This document shows positions 40,047 through 47,980 of a stretch of DNA of 64,000 bases, piece by piece. Made by a program: the position numbers and the translations under genes. Origin of the DNA: Agrococcus sp. ARC_14. GTDB lineage: Bacteria; Actinomycetota; Actinomycetes; Actinomycetales; Microbacteriaceae. The stretch covers positions 1,178,001 through 1,242,000 of the forward strand of contig NZ_JAKUDO010000001.1 in the NCBI RefSeq assembly GCF_022436485.1. Reading direction: 5' to 3'. Below the pieces are notes generated by a model. That model was not told where the DNA came from. It ran no database searches and was given only the letters and a program-made list of their open reading frames with translations. Position 1 is the first letter of the stretch. Every line of letters starts with the position of its first letter.

Positions 40047-41203
40047 CCGTGCCAGAGCGAGACCAGCCGGAGCGCGCTGAGCCTGTGCAGCAGGTGCCTG
40101 CGCAGGACGCCGAGCCGACCCGCAAGACCCGAGTCGCGCTGCTGTTCGGCGGCCGCTCGAGCGAGCACACCATCTCGTGCGCGACCGCTGGCAGCGTGCT
40201 CGAGCACATCGACCGCGACCGCTTCGAGGTGGTGCCGATCGGCATCACCCGCGAGGGCCGCTTCGTGCTGCAGGCCGACGACCCCGCCGCGCTCGCGCTC
40301 GAGCGCGTGCCGGAGGTCACCGGCGGCGAGGCCGTGCTGCTGCCCGACTCGAGCACCTCGCGGGCGATCACGGTGACGGATGCCTCCGGTGCCGTGCGCC
40401 AGCTGGTCGACGTCGACATCGTGTTCCCCATCCTGCACGGCCGCTTCGGCGAGGACGGCACGGTGCAGGGCATGCTCGACCTGATGGACGTGCCCTACGT
40501 CGGCAACGGCGTGCTCGCCAGCGCGGTCGCGATGGACAAGCACTTCGCCAAGACCGTCATCGAGCACGCGGGCATCAAGGTCGCACCGTGGATGACGGTG
40601 TCGCGCCACGAGTGGGCGACCGACCGCGAGGCTGTGCGGGCACGCCTGGGCGACTTCCCGATGCCTGTGTTCGTGAAGCCCGCGCGCGCCGGCTCCTCGG
40701 TGGGGGTCAGCCGGGTCGGGACGATCGTCGAGTTCGACGCCGCGATGGCGCTCGCGCTCGCAGAGGACACCCGTGTGCTCGTGGAAGCGGGAGTCTCGGG
40801 CCGCGAGATCGAGGTCGGCGTGCTCGGCGGGCACGACGGCGATCGTCCGCGTGCCTCGCTGCCGGGCGAGATCGTGCTCGACGAGGGCACCTTCTACGAC
40901 TTCGACGCGAAGTACCGGGGCCTGTCGACGGCGCGCACCGAGTGCCCTGCCGATCTCGACGACGCCACGGTCCAGGCGCTGCAGCAGGCAGCCATCCACG
41001 CGTTCGAGGCGATCGATGGCTCCGGCCTCGCGCGCGTCGACTTCTTCGTCTCACCGGAGCACGGCATCGTGCTCAACGAGGTGAACACGATGCCCGGCTT
41101 CACCTCGATCTCGATGTTCCCGGTCGTGTGGCAGGCCTCGGGGATCGGCTACGGCGAGCTCATCACCGAGCTGATCGAGCTGGGGCTGCAGGCAGATCGC
41201 TAG
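40043..41203 (+). CDS. ddl: D-alanine--D-alanine ligase
   Basis: 386 residues from GTG 40043 (GTGA overlap with gpsA; a GTG at 40049 is possible). The first 28 residues are a charged extension. ATP-grasp ligase motifs: LLFGGRSSEHTISCATAGSV, ILHGRFGEDGTVQGMLDLMDVPYVGNGVLASAVAMDK, FVKPARAGSSVGVSRV, RVDFFVSPEHG and LNEVNTMPGFTSISMFP. It makes the D-Ala-D-Ala dipeptide for peptidoglycan. The Tyr/Phe specificity position cannot be judged confidently by eye. Its TAG shares CTAG (41200-41203) with the convergent hydrolase gene. Confidence 0.95.
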   Translation: MTVPERDQPERAEPVQQVPAQDAEPTRKTRVALLFGGRSSEHTISCATAGSVLEHIDRDRFEVVPIGITREGRFVLQADDPAALALERVPEVTGGEAVLLPDSSTSRAITVTDASGAVRQLVDVDIVFPILHGRFGEDGTVQGMLDLMDVPYVGNGVLASAVAMDKHFAKTVIEHAGIKVAPWMTVSRHEWATDREAVRARLGDFPMPVFVKPARAGSSVGVSRVGTIVEFDAAMALALAEDTRVLVEAGVSGREIEVGVLGGHDGDRPRASLPGEIVLDEGTFYDFDAKYRGLSTARTECPADLDDATVQALQQAAIHAFEAIDGSGLARVDFFVSPEHGIVLNEVNTMPGFTSISMFPVVWQASGIGYGELITELIELGLQADR

Positions 41204-42024
41204 TCGCGAAGTCCGGCCCCACGGGGCTCAGCCGGCGCCAGCCAGTCGTGCACGTGGCCGTCGAGCCAGTCGCGCAGCATCTCGTTCCAGTGCGCGGCGT
41301 CCTCCACGTTCCAGATGTGGTGCATACCGGGGGCGATGCGCGTCGCGGCGTGCGGCACGGTCCGCCGGAGGGTCTCGAGCGAGCGCCGCATGACGCGAGG
41401 CTCCCGCTCTCCTGCGACCAGCAGCATCCGCGCCCGCACGGCACCCAGGCCGCTCGGCACCCCGCCGGCATAGACCTCGGCGAGCATGGCGCGCGCTGTC
41501 TCCCGCCGCACCGAGAGTCCGTGCTCGACGTAGGGCTCGTGCGAGTCCTCCGGCAGGCCGAACGCGACGGCCTGCGCCTTCCAGAACCAGCGCTGCTCCC
41601 AGAGCGCGAGCTGCAGGGCGGAGGTCGCGCGCGCCATCCCGCCGACGCGCTCGACCGCGGCACCGCTCGTGAGCACCGAAGCGACGAGGTCTGGATGGCG
41701 GGCCGCGAGGTGCAGCGCGAGCACCCCGCCGAGCGAGAGCCCGACGAGGTCGACGGGATCGCCGCCGGCGAGCGAGCGGATGCGCGCGGCGATGTCGTCG
41801 GCGGCGGCAGGCAGGCCCGGCCAGGGCTCGGCGGTGCGGGCGCCGAAGCCGGGCAGGTGGGGCGTGATCGCGAGGCGGTCGGTGAGCGCGGGCAGCTGCG
41901 GCTCCCACATCCAGTTGGCGACGTTGCCGCCGTGCAGCAGCACGACGGGGCGGGGCGCTGCGGCGTCGGCGGTCGTGGGGGAGGAGACGGATGCCGGGTG
42001 CAGCTCGGAGAAGTGGATGGTCAT
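41200..42024 (-). CDS. Alpha/beta-fold hydrolase
   Basis: 274 residues. Oxyanion-hole region VVLLHGGNVANWMWEPQLPAL, nucleophile elbow VDLVGLSLGGVLALHLA (Ser), and a catalytic His near the end in APGMHHIWNVED. A general esterase/lipase-like hydrolase of the MenH/epoxide-hydrolase group; the substrate is unknown. The ATG overlaps the stop of the PadR-like gene by four bases (ATGA, 42021-42024), so the regulator and hydrolase are one unit. Confidence 0.85.
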   Translation of the reverse strand: MTIHFSELHPASVSSPTTADAAAPRPVVLLHGGNVANWMWEPQLPALTDRLAITPHLPGFGARTAEPWPGLPAAADDIAARIRSLAGGDPVDLVGLSLGGVLALHLAARHPDLVASVLTSGAAVERVGGMARATSALQLALWEQRWFWKAQAVAFGLPEDSHEPYVEHGLSVRRETARAMLAEVYAGGVPSGLGAVRARMLLVAGEREPRVMRRSLETLRRTVPHAATRIAPGMHHIWNVEDAAHWNEMLRDWLDGHVHDWLAPAEPRGAGLRD

Positions 42025-42560
42025 CGCTGTGCTCCTTCGGCAGCGGCGATGGCATCGAGGCTGTCGAGCCAGTCGAGCTCGGTGCGAGTGTGGCGCAGGC
42101 CGTGGTCGAGGGTGGCGAGCCGCAGGCGCTCGCCGCGGGTGCGCGCGGCCGGCGTCGCGGCCTCCAGGGCCTCGAGCGCCGCGAGCTGCTCGAGCGCGGC
42201 CTGGCGGCGACGAGCGACCAGTCGGGCGACACCGTCTTCGTCGAGGCTCTCGGCGAGGAAGAGGCGAGCGATGAATGCGTCGCGCTCGGGCTGGCGCTCC
42301 AGATCGGCGCCGAGCCAGGCGACGAGCGCTGCAAGCCCGGTGTCGGTGAGCCGGTGCTCCTGGCGATCGGGGGCGGTGGTGCCCGGCACCACGGTCACGC
42401 TGGCGAGCCCCTCGTCGACGAGCGCGGCGAGGGTGCGGTAGATCTGCGCCTTGTCGGCTGCCCAGAAGTGGTGCACGGTCGTGTCGAAGTGCCGCTTGAG
42501 GTCGGCGCCCGACATCGGGGCCATGGCCAGGAGGCCCAGGATGATGCGCGAGAGGATCAC
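42021..42560 (-). CDS. PadR-family transcriptional regulator
   Basis: 179 residues from a GTG at 42560, chosen because PadR proteins begin right before the LSRIILGLLAMAPMSGADLKRHF helix. A TTG at 42596 would add twelve residues. Winged-helix DNA-binding domain (1-85, with AADKAQIYRTLAALVDEGLASV), then a Vir-like C-terminal coiled domain (about 95-179). TTGACA (42596-42591) lies 36 bases ahead of the start and fits the -35 of a leaderless promoter. It probably controls itself and the coupled hydrolase, perhaps also the EamA transporter ending just upstream. PadR members often sense phenolic acids. Confidence 0.82.
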   Translation of the reverse strand: MILSRIILGLLAMAPMSGADLKRHFDTTVHHFWAADKAQIYRTLAALVDEGLASVTVVPGTTAPDRQEHRLTDTGLAALVAWLGADLERQPERDAFIARLFLAESLDEDGVARLVARRRQAALEQLAALEALEAATPAARTRGERLRLATLDHGLRHTRTELDWLDSLDAIAAAEGAQR

Positions 42561-42592
42561 GTGCTCAGTCGAGCACGGTGCTAGGAGACTTG

Positions 42593-43498
42593 TCAACTAG
42601 CAGCGTCACGCGTCCTGACACCCGTCGGCAGCCGCGTGAGCGCCACGCCGGCGAGGCAGAGCAGGCCGCCGAGCAGCGCGAGCGGCGGTGGCACCTCGCC
42701 CAGCAGTGGCCAGGCCGCGACGGTCGCGATGACGGGCACGAGGTAGGTCGTCGTGGTGAGCTTGCCCGCCGGCATGCGGCGCAACGCGTACGCCCAGGCC
42801 AGGAAGGCGACCGCCGTCGGCACGAGCCCCAGGTAGACGAGGCCCGCGGTCGCCGCGGGTGGCGCGACGGCGAGCTGCGTGATGAGCGATCCGCTCCACG
42901 GCAGGCTGCCGGCTACGCCGATCGCCACGCCGATGAGGGTCACCTGCAGGCCGGGGAGCCGCTGCAGCAGCGGCTTCTGCACGAGCACCGCGATCGCGTA
43001 GGTGACGGCGGCGACGAGCGCGAGCACCACGCCCACGACGCTCAGCGCGCCGCTCGCCGTCGCGACGCCGATGAGCGCGATGCCGCCGAACGCCACGATC
43101 GCGCCGATGATGAGCCAGCGCGGAAACCCCTCGCCGAGCAGCGTGCCGGCCACCAGCGCGACGATCAGCGGCGCGACGTTGACGAGCAGCGCCGCGGTGC
43201 CGGGGTCGAGCTCGTGCTCTGCTGCGTTCAGCGCGAGGTTGTAGATGAGGAACCACGAGACGCCGAAGACGCCCAGCAGCAGCCACTCGCGGCGGGTCGG
43301 CGGCACCCAGGCGCCGCGCACCAGCTGCACGGCGCCGAGTGCGAGCGCGGCGACGGCGAGCCTGCCGAGCGTCAGCGCCCCCGGGTCGAAGTCGTTCGCG
43401 ACGGCCCTGATCACGAGGAATGCCGACGCCCACGAGAGCACTGCCACCACGACGGCGCCGATGACGAGCAGCCGTTCGCGGGGCGGGGCGTCGGTCAT
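42593..43498 (-). CDS. EamA-family (DMT) transporter
   Basis: 301 residues from the ATG at 43498, with ten predicted helices in two EamA repeats. Signature stretches include VVAVLSWASAFLVIRAV, FGVSWFLIYNLALNAAEHELDPGTAALLVNVAPLIVAL and the second-half GLVPTAVAFLAWAYALRRMPAGKLTTTTYLVPVIA. An exporter or permease of small metabolites; the substrate is unknown. No ribosome site is evident, but TAGGCT lies seven bases upstream of the ATG (43511-43506), pointing to a leaderless transcript. Confidence 0.85.
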   Translation of the reverse strand: MTDAPPRERLLVIGAVVVAVLSWASAFLVIRAVANDFDPGALTLGRLAVAALALGAVQLVRGAWVPPTRREWLLLGVFGVSWFLIYNLALNAAEHELDPGTAALLVNVAPLIVALVAGTLLGEGFPRWLIIGAIVAFGGIALIGVATASGALSVVGVVLALVAAVTYAIAVLVQKPLLQRLPGLQVTLIGVAIGVAGSLPWSGSLITQLAVAPPAATAGLVYLGLVPTAVAFLAWAYALRRMPAGKLTTTTYLVPVIATVAAWPLLGEVPPPLALLGGLLCLAGVALTRLPTGVRTRDAAS

Positions 43499-43634
43499 GA
43501 GCACGAGCCTAGGTGTCACCGGTGACAGCCGTGAGGCCGTGTACGGTCGCAGGCCGTCGAGATCCCGCCACGCCGCCCTCGCGCCCCGGAGAGCGGCGCG
43601 GCTGGTCGATCGTCGAGGTGGCAGGATGCCTCGC

Positions 43635-44216
43635 ATGGGTGAAGACCACAAGGCCATGCTGATCCGCTACCTCCTGCTGCAGCGCGACACGCTGCGCTGG
43701 AAGCTCGATGGCGTCTCGGAACGCGACGCGCGCATGCCGATGACGCCGACCGGCACGAATCTGCTCGGCCTGGTCAAGCACGTGGCCTCGGTCTCGGCCG
43801 GCTACCTCGGCGAGTGCGTCGGGCGCCCCTTCCCGGAGCGGATGCCGTGGACGGAGGAGGACGCCGAGCCGAACGCCGACATGTGGGCGAGCCCCGACGA
43901 GACGATGGCGGGCGTGCTGGCGTTCTGGGACCGCGCGTGGGCGCACGCCGACGCGACGCTCGAGGCGCTGCCGCTCGAGGCACCCGCGCACGTGGCATGG
44001 TGGGGTGATCGGGGCGAGACGACCATGGGGCGGCTGATCGTGCACCTCACGGCCGAGATCGCCCGGCACGCGGGCCACGCCGACATCCTGCGCGAGACCA
44101 TCGACGGCCGCACGGGCCTGCGCGACGGCGTCTCGAACCTGCCAGACGGCGACGCCGCGTGGTGGGCGACATACGTGGCGCGACTGCGCGCGACAGCTGA
44201 GGCCGCAGGGGAGTAG
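43635..44216 (+). CDS. DinB-family protein (mycothiol-transferase type)
   Basis: 193 residues from the ATG at 43635; an in-frame ATG lies nine bases upstream. Four-helix DinB/DUF664 protein: MLIRYLLLQRDTLRWKLDGVSERDARMP, LLGLVKHVASVSAGYLGECVGRPFP (first metal His), and LIVHLTAEIARHAGHADILRETIDG (the HxxxHxxH-like metal site). Members of this subfamily in actinobacteria act as thiol (mycothiol) transferases or in detoxification; the substrate is unknown. The ribosome site is aggat at modest spacing; caggat could equally be a -10 box of a leaderless transcript. Confidence 0.8.
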   Translation: MGEDHKAMLIRYLLLQRDTLRWKLDGVSERDARMPMTPTGTNLLGLVKHVASVSAGYLGECVGRPFPERMPWTEEDAEPNADMWASPDETMAGVLAFWDRAWAHADATLEALPLEAPAHVAWWGDRGETTMGRLIVHLTAEIARHAGHADILRETIDGRTGLRDGVSNLPDGDAAWWATYVARLRATAEAAGE

Positions 44217-44238
44217 CCGCCCGCCGACGAGCGCTGGG

Positions 44239-44424
44239 TCAGGCCTGCGCCGAGGACTCCGGGTCCCAGCCCTCCGCCGGATTCTCCTTCGCATCCTCGC
44301 CGACCGTCGGCTGCTGCACGTGATGCCCGCCGTGCGCTCCGCTCGCGATCACGCCCTCGTCCTGCGCGCTGCTGTGGCGCCGATGCGTCGGCTGCGGCTC
44401 GTGGGTGCGCTGCTCATCGCTCAT
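44239..44424 (-). CDS. Small hydrophilic hypothetical protein
   Basis: 61 residues, ATG with an AGGAGG site. Entirely polar, predicted disordered, with an N-terminus MSDEQRTHEPQPTHRR and a His-rich middle (AHGGHHVQQ). The N-terminus resembles that of the 131-residue disordered protein at 46563-46958 (MADEQHTDPDFDRR). Proteins of this look are common and unannotated in Microbacteriaceae. No function can be given. Confidence 0.6.
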   Translation of the reverse strand: MSDEQRTHEPQPTHRRHSSAQDEGVIASGAHGGHHVQQPTVGEDAKENPAEGWDPESSAQA

Positions 44425-44537
44425 GGCCGTGCCTCCTCCGGCACGGCTCCGTCGCCGCGCCTGACTCGACCGTACGCCCGCCCACGCGGTCGCGCCATGG
44501 GTCAGATCAAGGCGTGCTCTGACCCTCCGCGGATGCG

Positions 44538-45602
44538 TCAGGCGCTCACGGTCTGGCGCGCGCGGGCCGCGTCGATGCGGGCGTTGGCGATCGCCTCGGC
44601 AGCCTCGAGCGTGGTGCTGCCGTGCTCGCGGGCTGCCGCGAAGACGCCGCGCAGGGTGTCACCGATGCCTGTGAGACGCTGGGCGATCGTCGGCCAGTCG
44701 AGGCCGTCTGCTGTGCCCTGCAGGTGGATGACACCGCCGGCGTTCACCACGAAGTCGGGCGCGTAGACGATGCCGCGCTGCTGCAGCCGCGCGGCGCCGG
44801 AGCGCTCGGCGAGCGGGTTGTTGGCCGGGCCGACGACGGCGCGCACGGGCAGGGCGTCGATCGCCTCGTCGGTGAGGATGCCGCCGAGACCTGCGGGCAC
44901 CAGCACGTCGGCCGGGGTCGTGAGGGCCTGCTCCGGGGCGATCCAGCGGGCGCCTAGCTCGGTGGCGAGCTGCTGCTTGCGGGCATCGATGTCCGTCACG
45001 ATCAGCTCGGCGCCGTGGCCGGCGAGCATGCGCGCGAGGCGGCCGCCCACCTGGCCGAGACCGGAGATCACGAAGGAGCGGCCCTCGATCTGCTCCGAGC
45101 CGAACGCGGCCTCGAGCGTCGGCGCGACCGACGAGTAGACGCCGAGCGCCGTGGCGCCGGCCGGCTCCCCGGCACCACCGTTCTCGGCGGGGAGGCCGAC
45201 GACATGCGCGGTGCGCTCGCGCACGACGAGCATGTCGTGCTCGGTCGTGCCGACATCCTCCGCCGTGCGGTAGCGACCGTCGAGCGCCTCGACGAGGTCA
45301 CCGAGGTCGAGCAGCGCCGCCCGGCGGCGGTCGCCGTCGACGTGCTCGCCCATGGGGAGCGCGACGACCGACTTGCCGCCACCTGCGTCGAGGCCGGCTG
45401 CGGCGTTCTTGAGCGTCATCGCCGCGGAGAGCCGCAGCGCATCCGCCTGCCCGTCCGCCCAGGTCGGGTAGGTCCACATGCGGCAGCCGCCGAGCGCGGG
45501 CCCGAGTGCGCTCGAATGCAGTGCGACGGTGATGACGAGCCCGCTGCGGGCGCCCTGCGATGTCAGGACGCGCTCGTGCGTGAACTCAGGGATGGCGCTC
45601 AT
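44538..45602 (-). CDS. Glu/Leu/Phe/Val-family amino-acid dehydrogenase
   Basis: 354 residues. ELFV dehydrogenase: substrate domain with LGPALGGCRMWTY, catalytic Lys residues in AAMTLKNAAAGLDAGGGKSVV, Asp in EDVGTTEHDM; Rossmann domain VISGLGQVGGRLARMLAGHGAELIVTD; and ANNPLAERSGAARLQQRGIVYAPDFVVNAGGVIHL. Length and motifs fit the short leucine/valine/phenylalanine dehydrogenases (Rhodococcus PheDH has a very similar size). It oxidatively deaminates a hydrophobic amino acid with NAD+. Phenylalanine would fit the aromatic theme of the window, but specificity is not decided by sequence. The promoter region holds repeated palindromes. Confidence 0.87.
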   Translation of the reverse strand: MSAIPEFTHERVLTSQGARSGLVITVALHSSALGPALGGCRMWTYPTWADGQADALRLSAAMTLKNAAAGLDAGGGKSVVALPMGEHVDGDRRRAALLDLGDLVEALDGRYRTAEDVGTTEHDMLVVRERTAHVVGLPAENGGAGEPAGATALGVYSSVAPTLEAAFGSEQIEGRSFVISGLGQVGGRLARMLAGHGAELIVTDIDARKQQLATELGARWIAPEQALTTPADVLVPAGLGGILTDEAIDALPVRAVVGPANNPLAERSGAARLQQRGIVYAPDFVVNAGGVIHLQGTADGLDWPTIAQRLTGIGDTLRGVFAAAREHGSTTLEAAEAIANARIDAARARQTVSA

Positions 45603-45676
45603 GGTGCTCTCCTCGTTGAGTGCTGGGATGCCGCGGGTCGCGCGGCTGCATCGATCTTGGTGGGGATGCGCGATGC

Positions 45677-45746
45677 GCGCAAGCAGGCTCGCGCAAGTTG
45701 CGCGAGGTGCGCAGTCCCGTGCGGAAGGCGTGCGCGCAAGTGCGCA
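45677..45746. promoter_or_regulatory. Repeated GCGCAAG operator-like elements
   Basis: Three copies of gcgcaag (45677-45683, 45691-45697, 45734-45740). The second is part of a perfect palindrome cgcgcaagttgcgcg (45690-45704) and the third of tgcgc-N6-gcgca (45731-45746). They lie in the divergent region between the amino-acid dehydrogenase and the PPOX gene. Lrp/AsnC-type regulators that control such dehydrogenases use multiple spaced sites; the assignment is a guess. Confidence 0.45.
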
Positions 45747-45790
45747 GCTCGACCGGCGTGCGAGGATCGTGGACGACGTGAGGAGTCACG

Positions 45791-46222
45791 ATGTCGAACG
45801 CGCAGGAGACCGACCGGACCGATCCCGCCGAGGGCGGTGAGTCCATCCCGGAGTCGCACCGCGACCTGCTGCTCGGCGCGCACATCGCCTCGGTGGCGAC
45901 GCTCGAGCCCGATGGCTCGCCGCAGGTGACGGCGACCTGGGTCGATCTGGTCGATGGGCTGGTCGTGATCCCCGTGAAGCGACGACTCCGCAAGACGAAG
46001 AATGCGCTGCGCGACGCGCGCGTCACGGTGCTGGTCGTCGACCGCGAAGAGCCGGAGCGCTTCATCGAGGTGCGCGGGCTCGCCGAGCTCGTGCCCGACC
46101 CCGAGTCGACGCTCGTGCAGCGCATCTGGCCGCGCTACCACGGCGTCGCGTGGACCGCCGACGACCAGGGTGCCGAGCGACTGCAGCTGCGCATCCGCCC
46201 GACGCGCGTGCGCATCTCCTAG
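45791..46222 (+). CDS. PPOX-class F420-dependent oxidoreductase
   Basis: 143 residues, ATG with GTGAGGAG. Split-barrel flavin/F420-binding fold: LLLGAHIASVATLEPDGSPQVTATWVDLVDGLVVIP, then KRRLRKTKNALRDARVTVLVVDREEPERFIEVRGLAELVPD and a C-terminal LRIRPTRVRIS. This is the standard pattern of actinobacterial PPOX-class F420-dependent enzymes, which reduce diverse small molecules. The true substrate is unknown. Divergent from the amino-acid dehydrogenase gene. Confidence 0.85.
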   Translation: MSNAQETDRTDPAEGGESIPESHRDLLLGAHIASVATLEPDGSPQVTATWVDLVDGLVVIPVKRRLRKTKNALRDARVTVLVVDREEPERFIEVRGLAELVPDPESTLVQRIWPRYHGVAWTADDQGAERLQLRIRPTRVRIS

Positions 46223-46269
46223 GCCACACCCGCGCGGACTCGGCTCGCGCTCCGCGCGCCGCACGTGCG

Positions 46270-46566
46270 TCAGGCGATCCGGAATCCCTCGTCGCCGCGT
46301 GGCTCGATGTCGTCGGCGTCCAGTCGCTCGACCCGCGCTGAGGTCGGACCGTGCGAGAGCCACGCGACCATGTTGGCCACCGCATCCGCCGCACCTTCCA
46401 CCTCTGCCTCGACCGTGCCGTCGAAGCGATTGCGTGCGCTGCCCGCGAGGCCGAGCCGACGTGCCTCGGCGGCCGCGGCCATGCGGAACCCGACGCCCTG
46501 CACGCTGCCGTGCACGACGAAGCGGCGGCGGATGCGGTCGGTCGCGCCAGGGGTGTGGTTGCTCAG
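46270..46566 (-). CDS. acyP: Acylphosphatase, probably from a CTG start
   Basis: The acylphosphatase signature VVHGSVQGVGFRM (catalytic Arg) and the second motif SARNRFDGTVEAEVEGAADAV (catalytic Asn) are intact. The first conventional start, GTG at 46515, falls inside the first beta strand (IRRRFVVHG) and would remove it. In frame upstream there is no ATG, GTG or TTG, but a CTG at 46566 overlaps the TGA of the preceding gene (CTGA) and has GGGGAG upstream; this gives 98 residues, the family's usual size. It hydrolyses acyl phosphates such as 1,3-bisphosphoglycerate. Function is certain; the start is inferred. Confidence 0.75.
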   Translation of the reverse strand: MSNHTPGATDRIRRRFVVHGSVQGVGFRMAAAAEARRLGLAGSARNRFDGTVEAEVEGAADAVANMVAWLSHGPTSARVERLDADDIEPRGDEGFRIA

Positions 46567-46958
46567 CGCTCGGGCTCCCCGGGCGCCGGGTCGGCGTGCT
46601 GGGCCGGCTCGGGGTGCGCCTCGCGGGCCTGGCCGCCGGCATGATGCTCGCCGTGCGCGATCTCGCCCTCCTGCGTCTCCTGGGCGGCCGGGTCCAGGCC
46701 GGAGGCGCCATCCTGGTCCGCGTCACCGCCCTGCGCCCACTGGGCCGGCAGCTCCGCGTTGGGCGTGCCGTCGCCGTGCACCGGCGCGCCCGTGCTCGGG
46801 TCGTGCGCGGCGGCGTCGTGACCCTCACCCGGCGGGAACTCGTTGTGTCGGGTGGCGAAGGAGCCTGCAGAGCCGCTGTCGGCGGGCGCTTGCTCGTGGA
46901 AGACCGGGTCGCCCTGCCTGCGGTCGAAGTCCGGGTCCGTGTGCTGCTCGTCGGCCAT
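46563..46958 (-). CDS. Disordered acidic His/Gly/Pro-rich protein
   Basis: 131 residues from the ATG at 46958 (GAGGGG about nine bases away; an ATG at 46964 is too close). Composition is dominated by Asp, Glu, Ala, Gly, Pro, His and Gln, with no hydrophobic core, signal or helix. Segments such as GEHHAGGQAREAH and GEGHDAAAHD recur in spirit. The N-terminus MADEQHTDPDFDRR resembles that of the small protein at 44239-44424. Translationally coupled to the acylphosphatase gene. Possibly a stress-related hydrophilin, but there is no evidence beyond composition. Confidence 0.6.
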   Translation of the reverse strand: MADEQHTDPDFDRRQGDPVFHEQAPADSGSAGSFATRHNEFPPGEGHDAAAHDPSTGAPVHGDGTPNAELPAQWAQGGDADQDGASGLDPAAQETQEGEIAHGEHHAGGQAREAHPEPAQHADPAPGEPER

Positions 46959-47060
46959 GTGCATCGCCCCTCTGCCGTCGCGAGGGCCCGTCGCCGCTCG
47001 TCGCTGTGATCGCGACGCTACGCGCGCCCGTCGCGACCGACAACCCCCGGCGTCGCCCGC

Positions 47061-47876
47061 TCAGGCGGTTCGGTTCCACGCCTCGTCGGTGGCGAACAGG
47101 TAGTTGCGAATGCCGACGACGACTCGCTCCGTCGGCTCCCATCGACCGCCCCGCCAGGTGTGCATCGAGTAGCCGAGAGCGCGCAGGCTGGCGCTGAAGT
47201 CTGCAGCGGTGGTCTCATACCGTGCGAGGTGTCGATCCTCGATCTCGAGCAGCAGGCTGGGTCGATCGCGTTCGATCACGGATGCCGCACCCTGCATCAC
47301 GCTCGGCTCGAACCCCTCGACGTCGACCTTGATGAAGTGCACCCGCTCGATGCCGCGCAGTGCGCAGACCTCGTCCACCGTGGTCACGGGGACGCGGATG
47401 CGCTTGGTGCGCGAGTGCCACCGCTGCTTCTGCGGTCGTGTCACGAGTCCATCGTGCAGGTGCGCATGCCCGTGGATCGGAAAGCCGAACCTGATCGGCA
47501 CCATCAGCTCGAACTCGCCGGCCACGCGGCCGATGCCGGATCGCGTCAGGTGGATCCGATCGGCGCCCGCCAGCACGCGTCCTGCGCGGAGCAGCCAGTG
47601 CGCGTTGCGCTGCGGCTCGAAGCTGTGCACGGCCCCGTGCACTCCGACCAGCTCGGCCAGCGGGTAGCTGTACATGCCGTATGCGGCACCGATGTCGAGG
47701 CACACGTCGCCCGGTCGCACCAGGTGCTGCAGTCCGAGCACCTCTGGCTCAACGATTCGCCGCGATGCCGCGCTGCGCAGACCGGCGGCGAGCCAGGACA
47801 TCCGACCACCGCGTCGTGGCGGGGCCACCTCGCTCACTGCTGTCATGCCATCGCGCACTGCGCCCCCCGAGATCAT
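47061..47876 (-). CDS. FkbM-family methyltransferase
   Basis: 271 residues from the ATG at 47876; an ATG at 47846 (261 aa) is nearly as good. SAM-binding fold: VRPGDVCLDIGAAYGMYSYPLAELVG (motif I), VHSFEPQRNAHWLL (motif II), IERVHFIKVDVEGFEPSVMQGAASVI (the FkbM signature IKiDVEGxE) and PSLLLEIEDRHLARY. FkbM proteins O-methylate sugars, antibiotics or polymers; the acceptor here is unknown. No ribosome site is seen; a 16-bp palindrome directly abuts the first ATG. Divergent from ychF. Confidence 0.85.
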   Translation of the reverse strand: MISGGAVRDGMTAVSEVAPPRRGGRMSWLAAGLRSAASRRIVEPEVLGLQHLVRPGDVCLDIGAAYGMYSYPLAELVGVHGAVHSFEPQRNAHWLLRAGRVLAGADRIHLTRSGIGRVAGEFELMVPIRFGFPIHGHAHLHDGLVTRPQKQRWHSRTKRIRVPVTTVDEVCALRGIERVHFIKVDVEGFEPSVMQGAASVIERDRPSLLLEIEDRHLARYETTAADFSASLRALGYSMHTWRGGRWEPTERVVVGIRNYLFATDEAWNRTA

Positions 47877-47892
47877 CACAGCGGCCGCTGTG
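47877..47892. promoter_or_regulatory. 16-bp perfect palindrome abutting the FkbM start codon
   Basis: cacagcggccgctgtg is perfectly self-complementary and ends at the base next to the ATG at 47876. It could be an operator or, in RNA, a hairpin hiding the start. It lies in the 104-base divergent gap between the methyltransferase gene and ychF. Confidence 0.4.
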
Positions 47893-47980
47893 CCGTGACG
47901 GCACCCTATCCAGACTCGCTGTCGATTCCCACGGCACCGGCGTCCGTGGCACGGCGAGCCGCTCGCTAGGCTGGTCTGTC

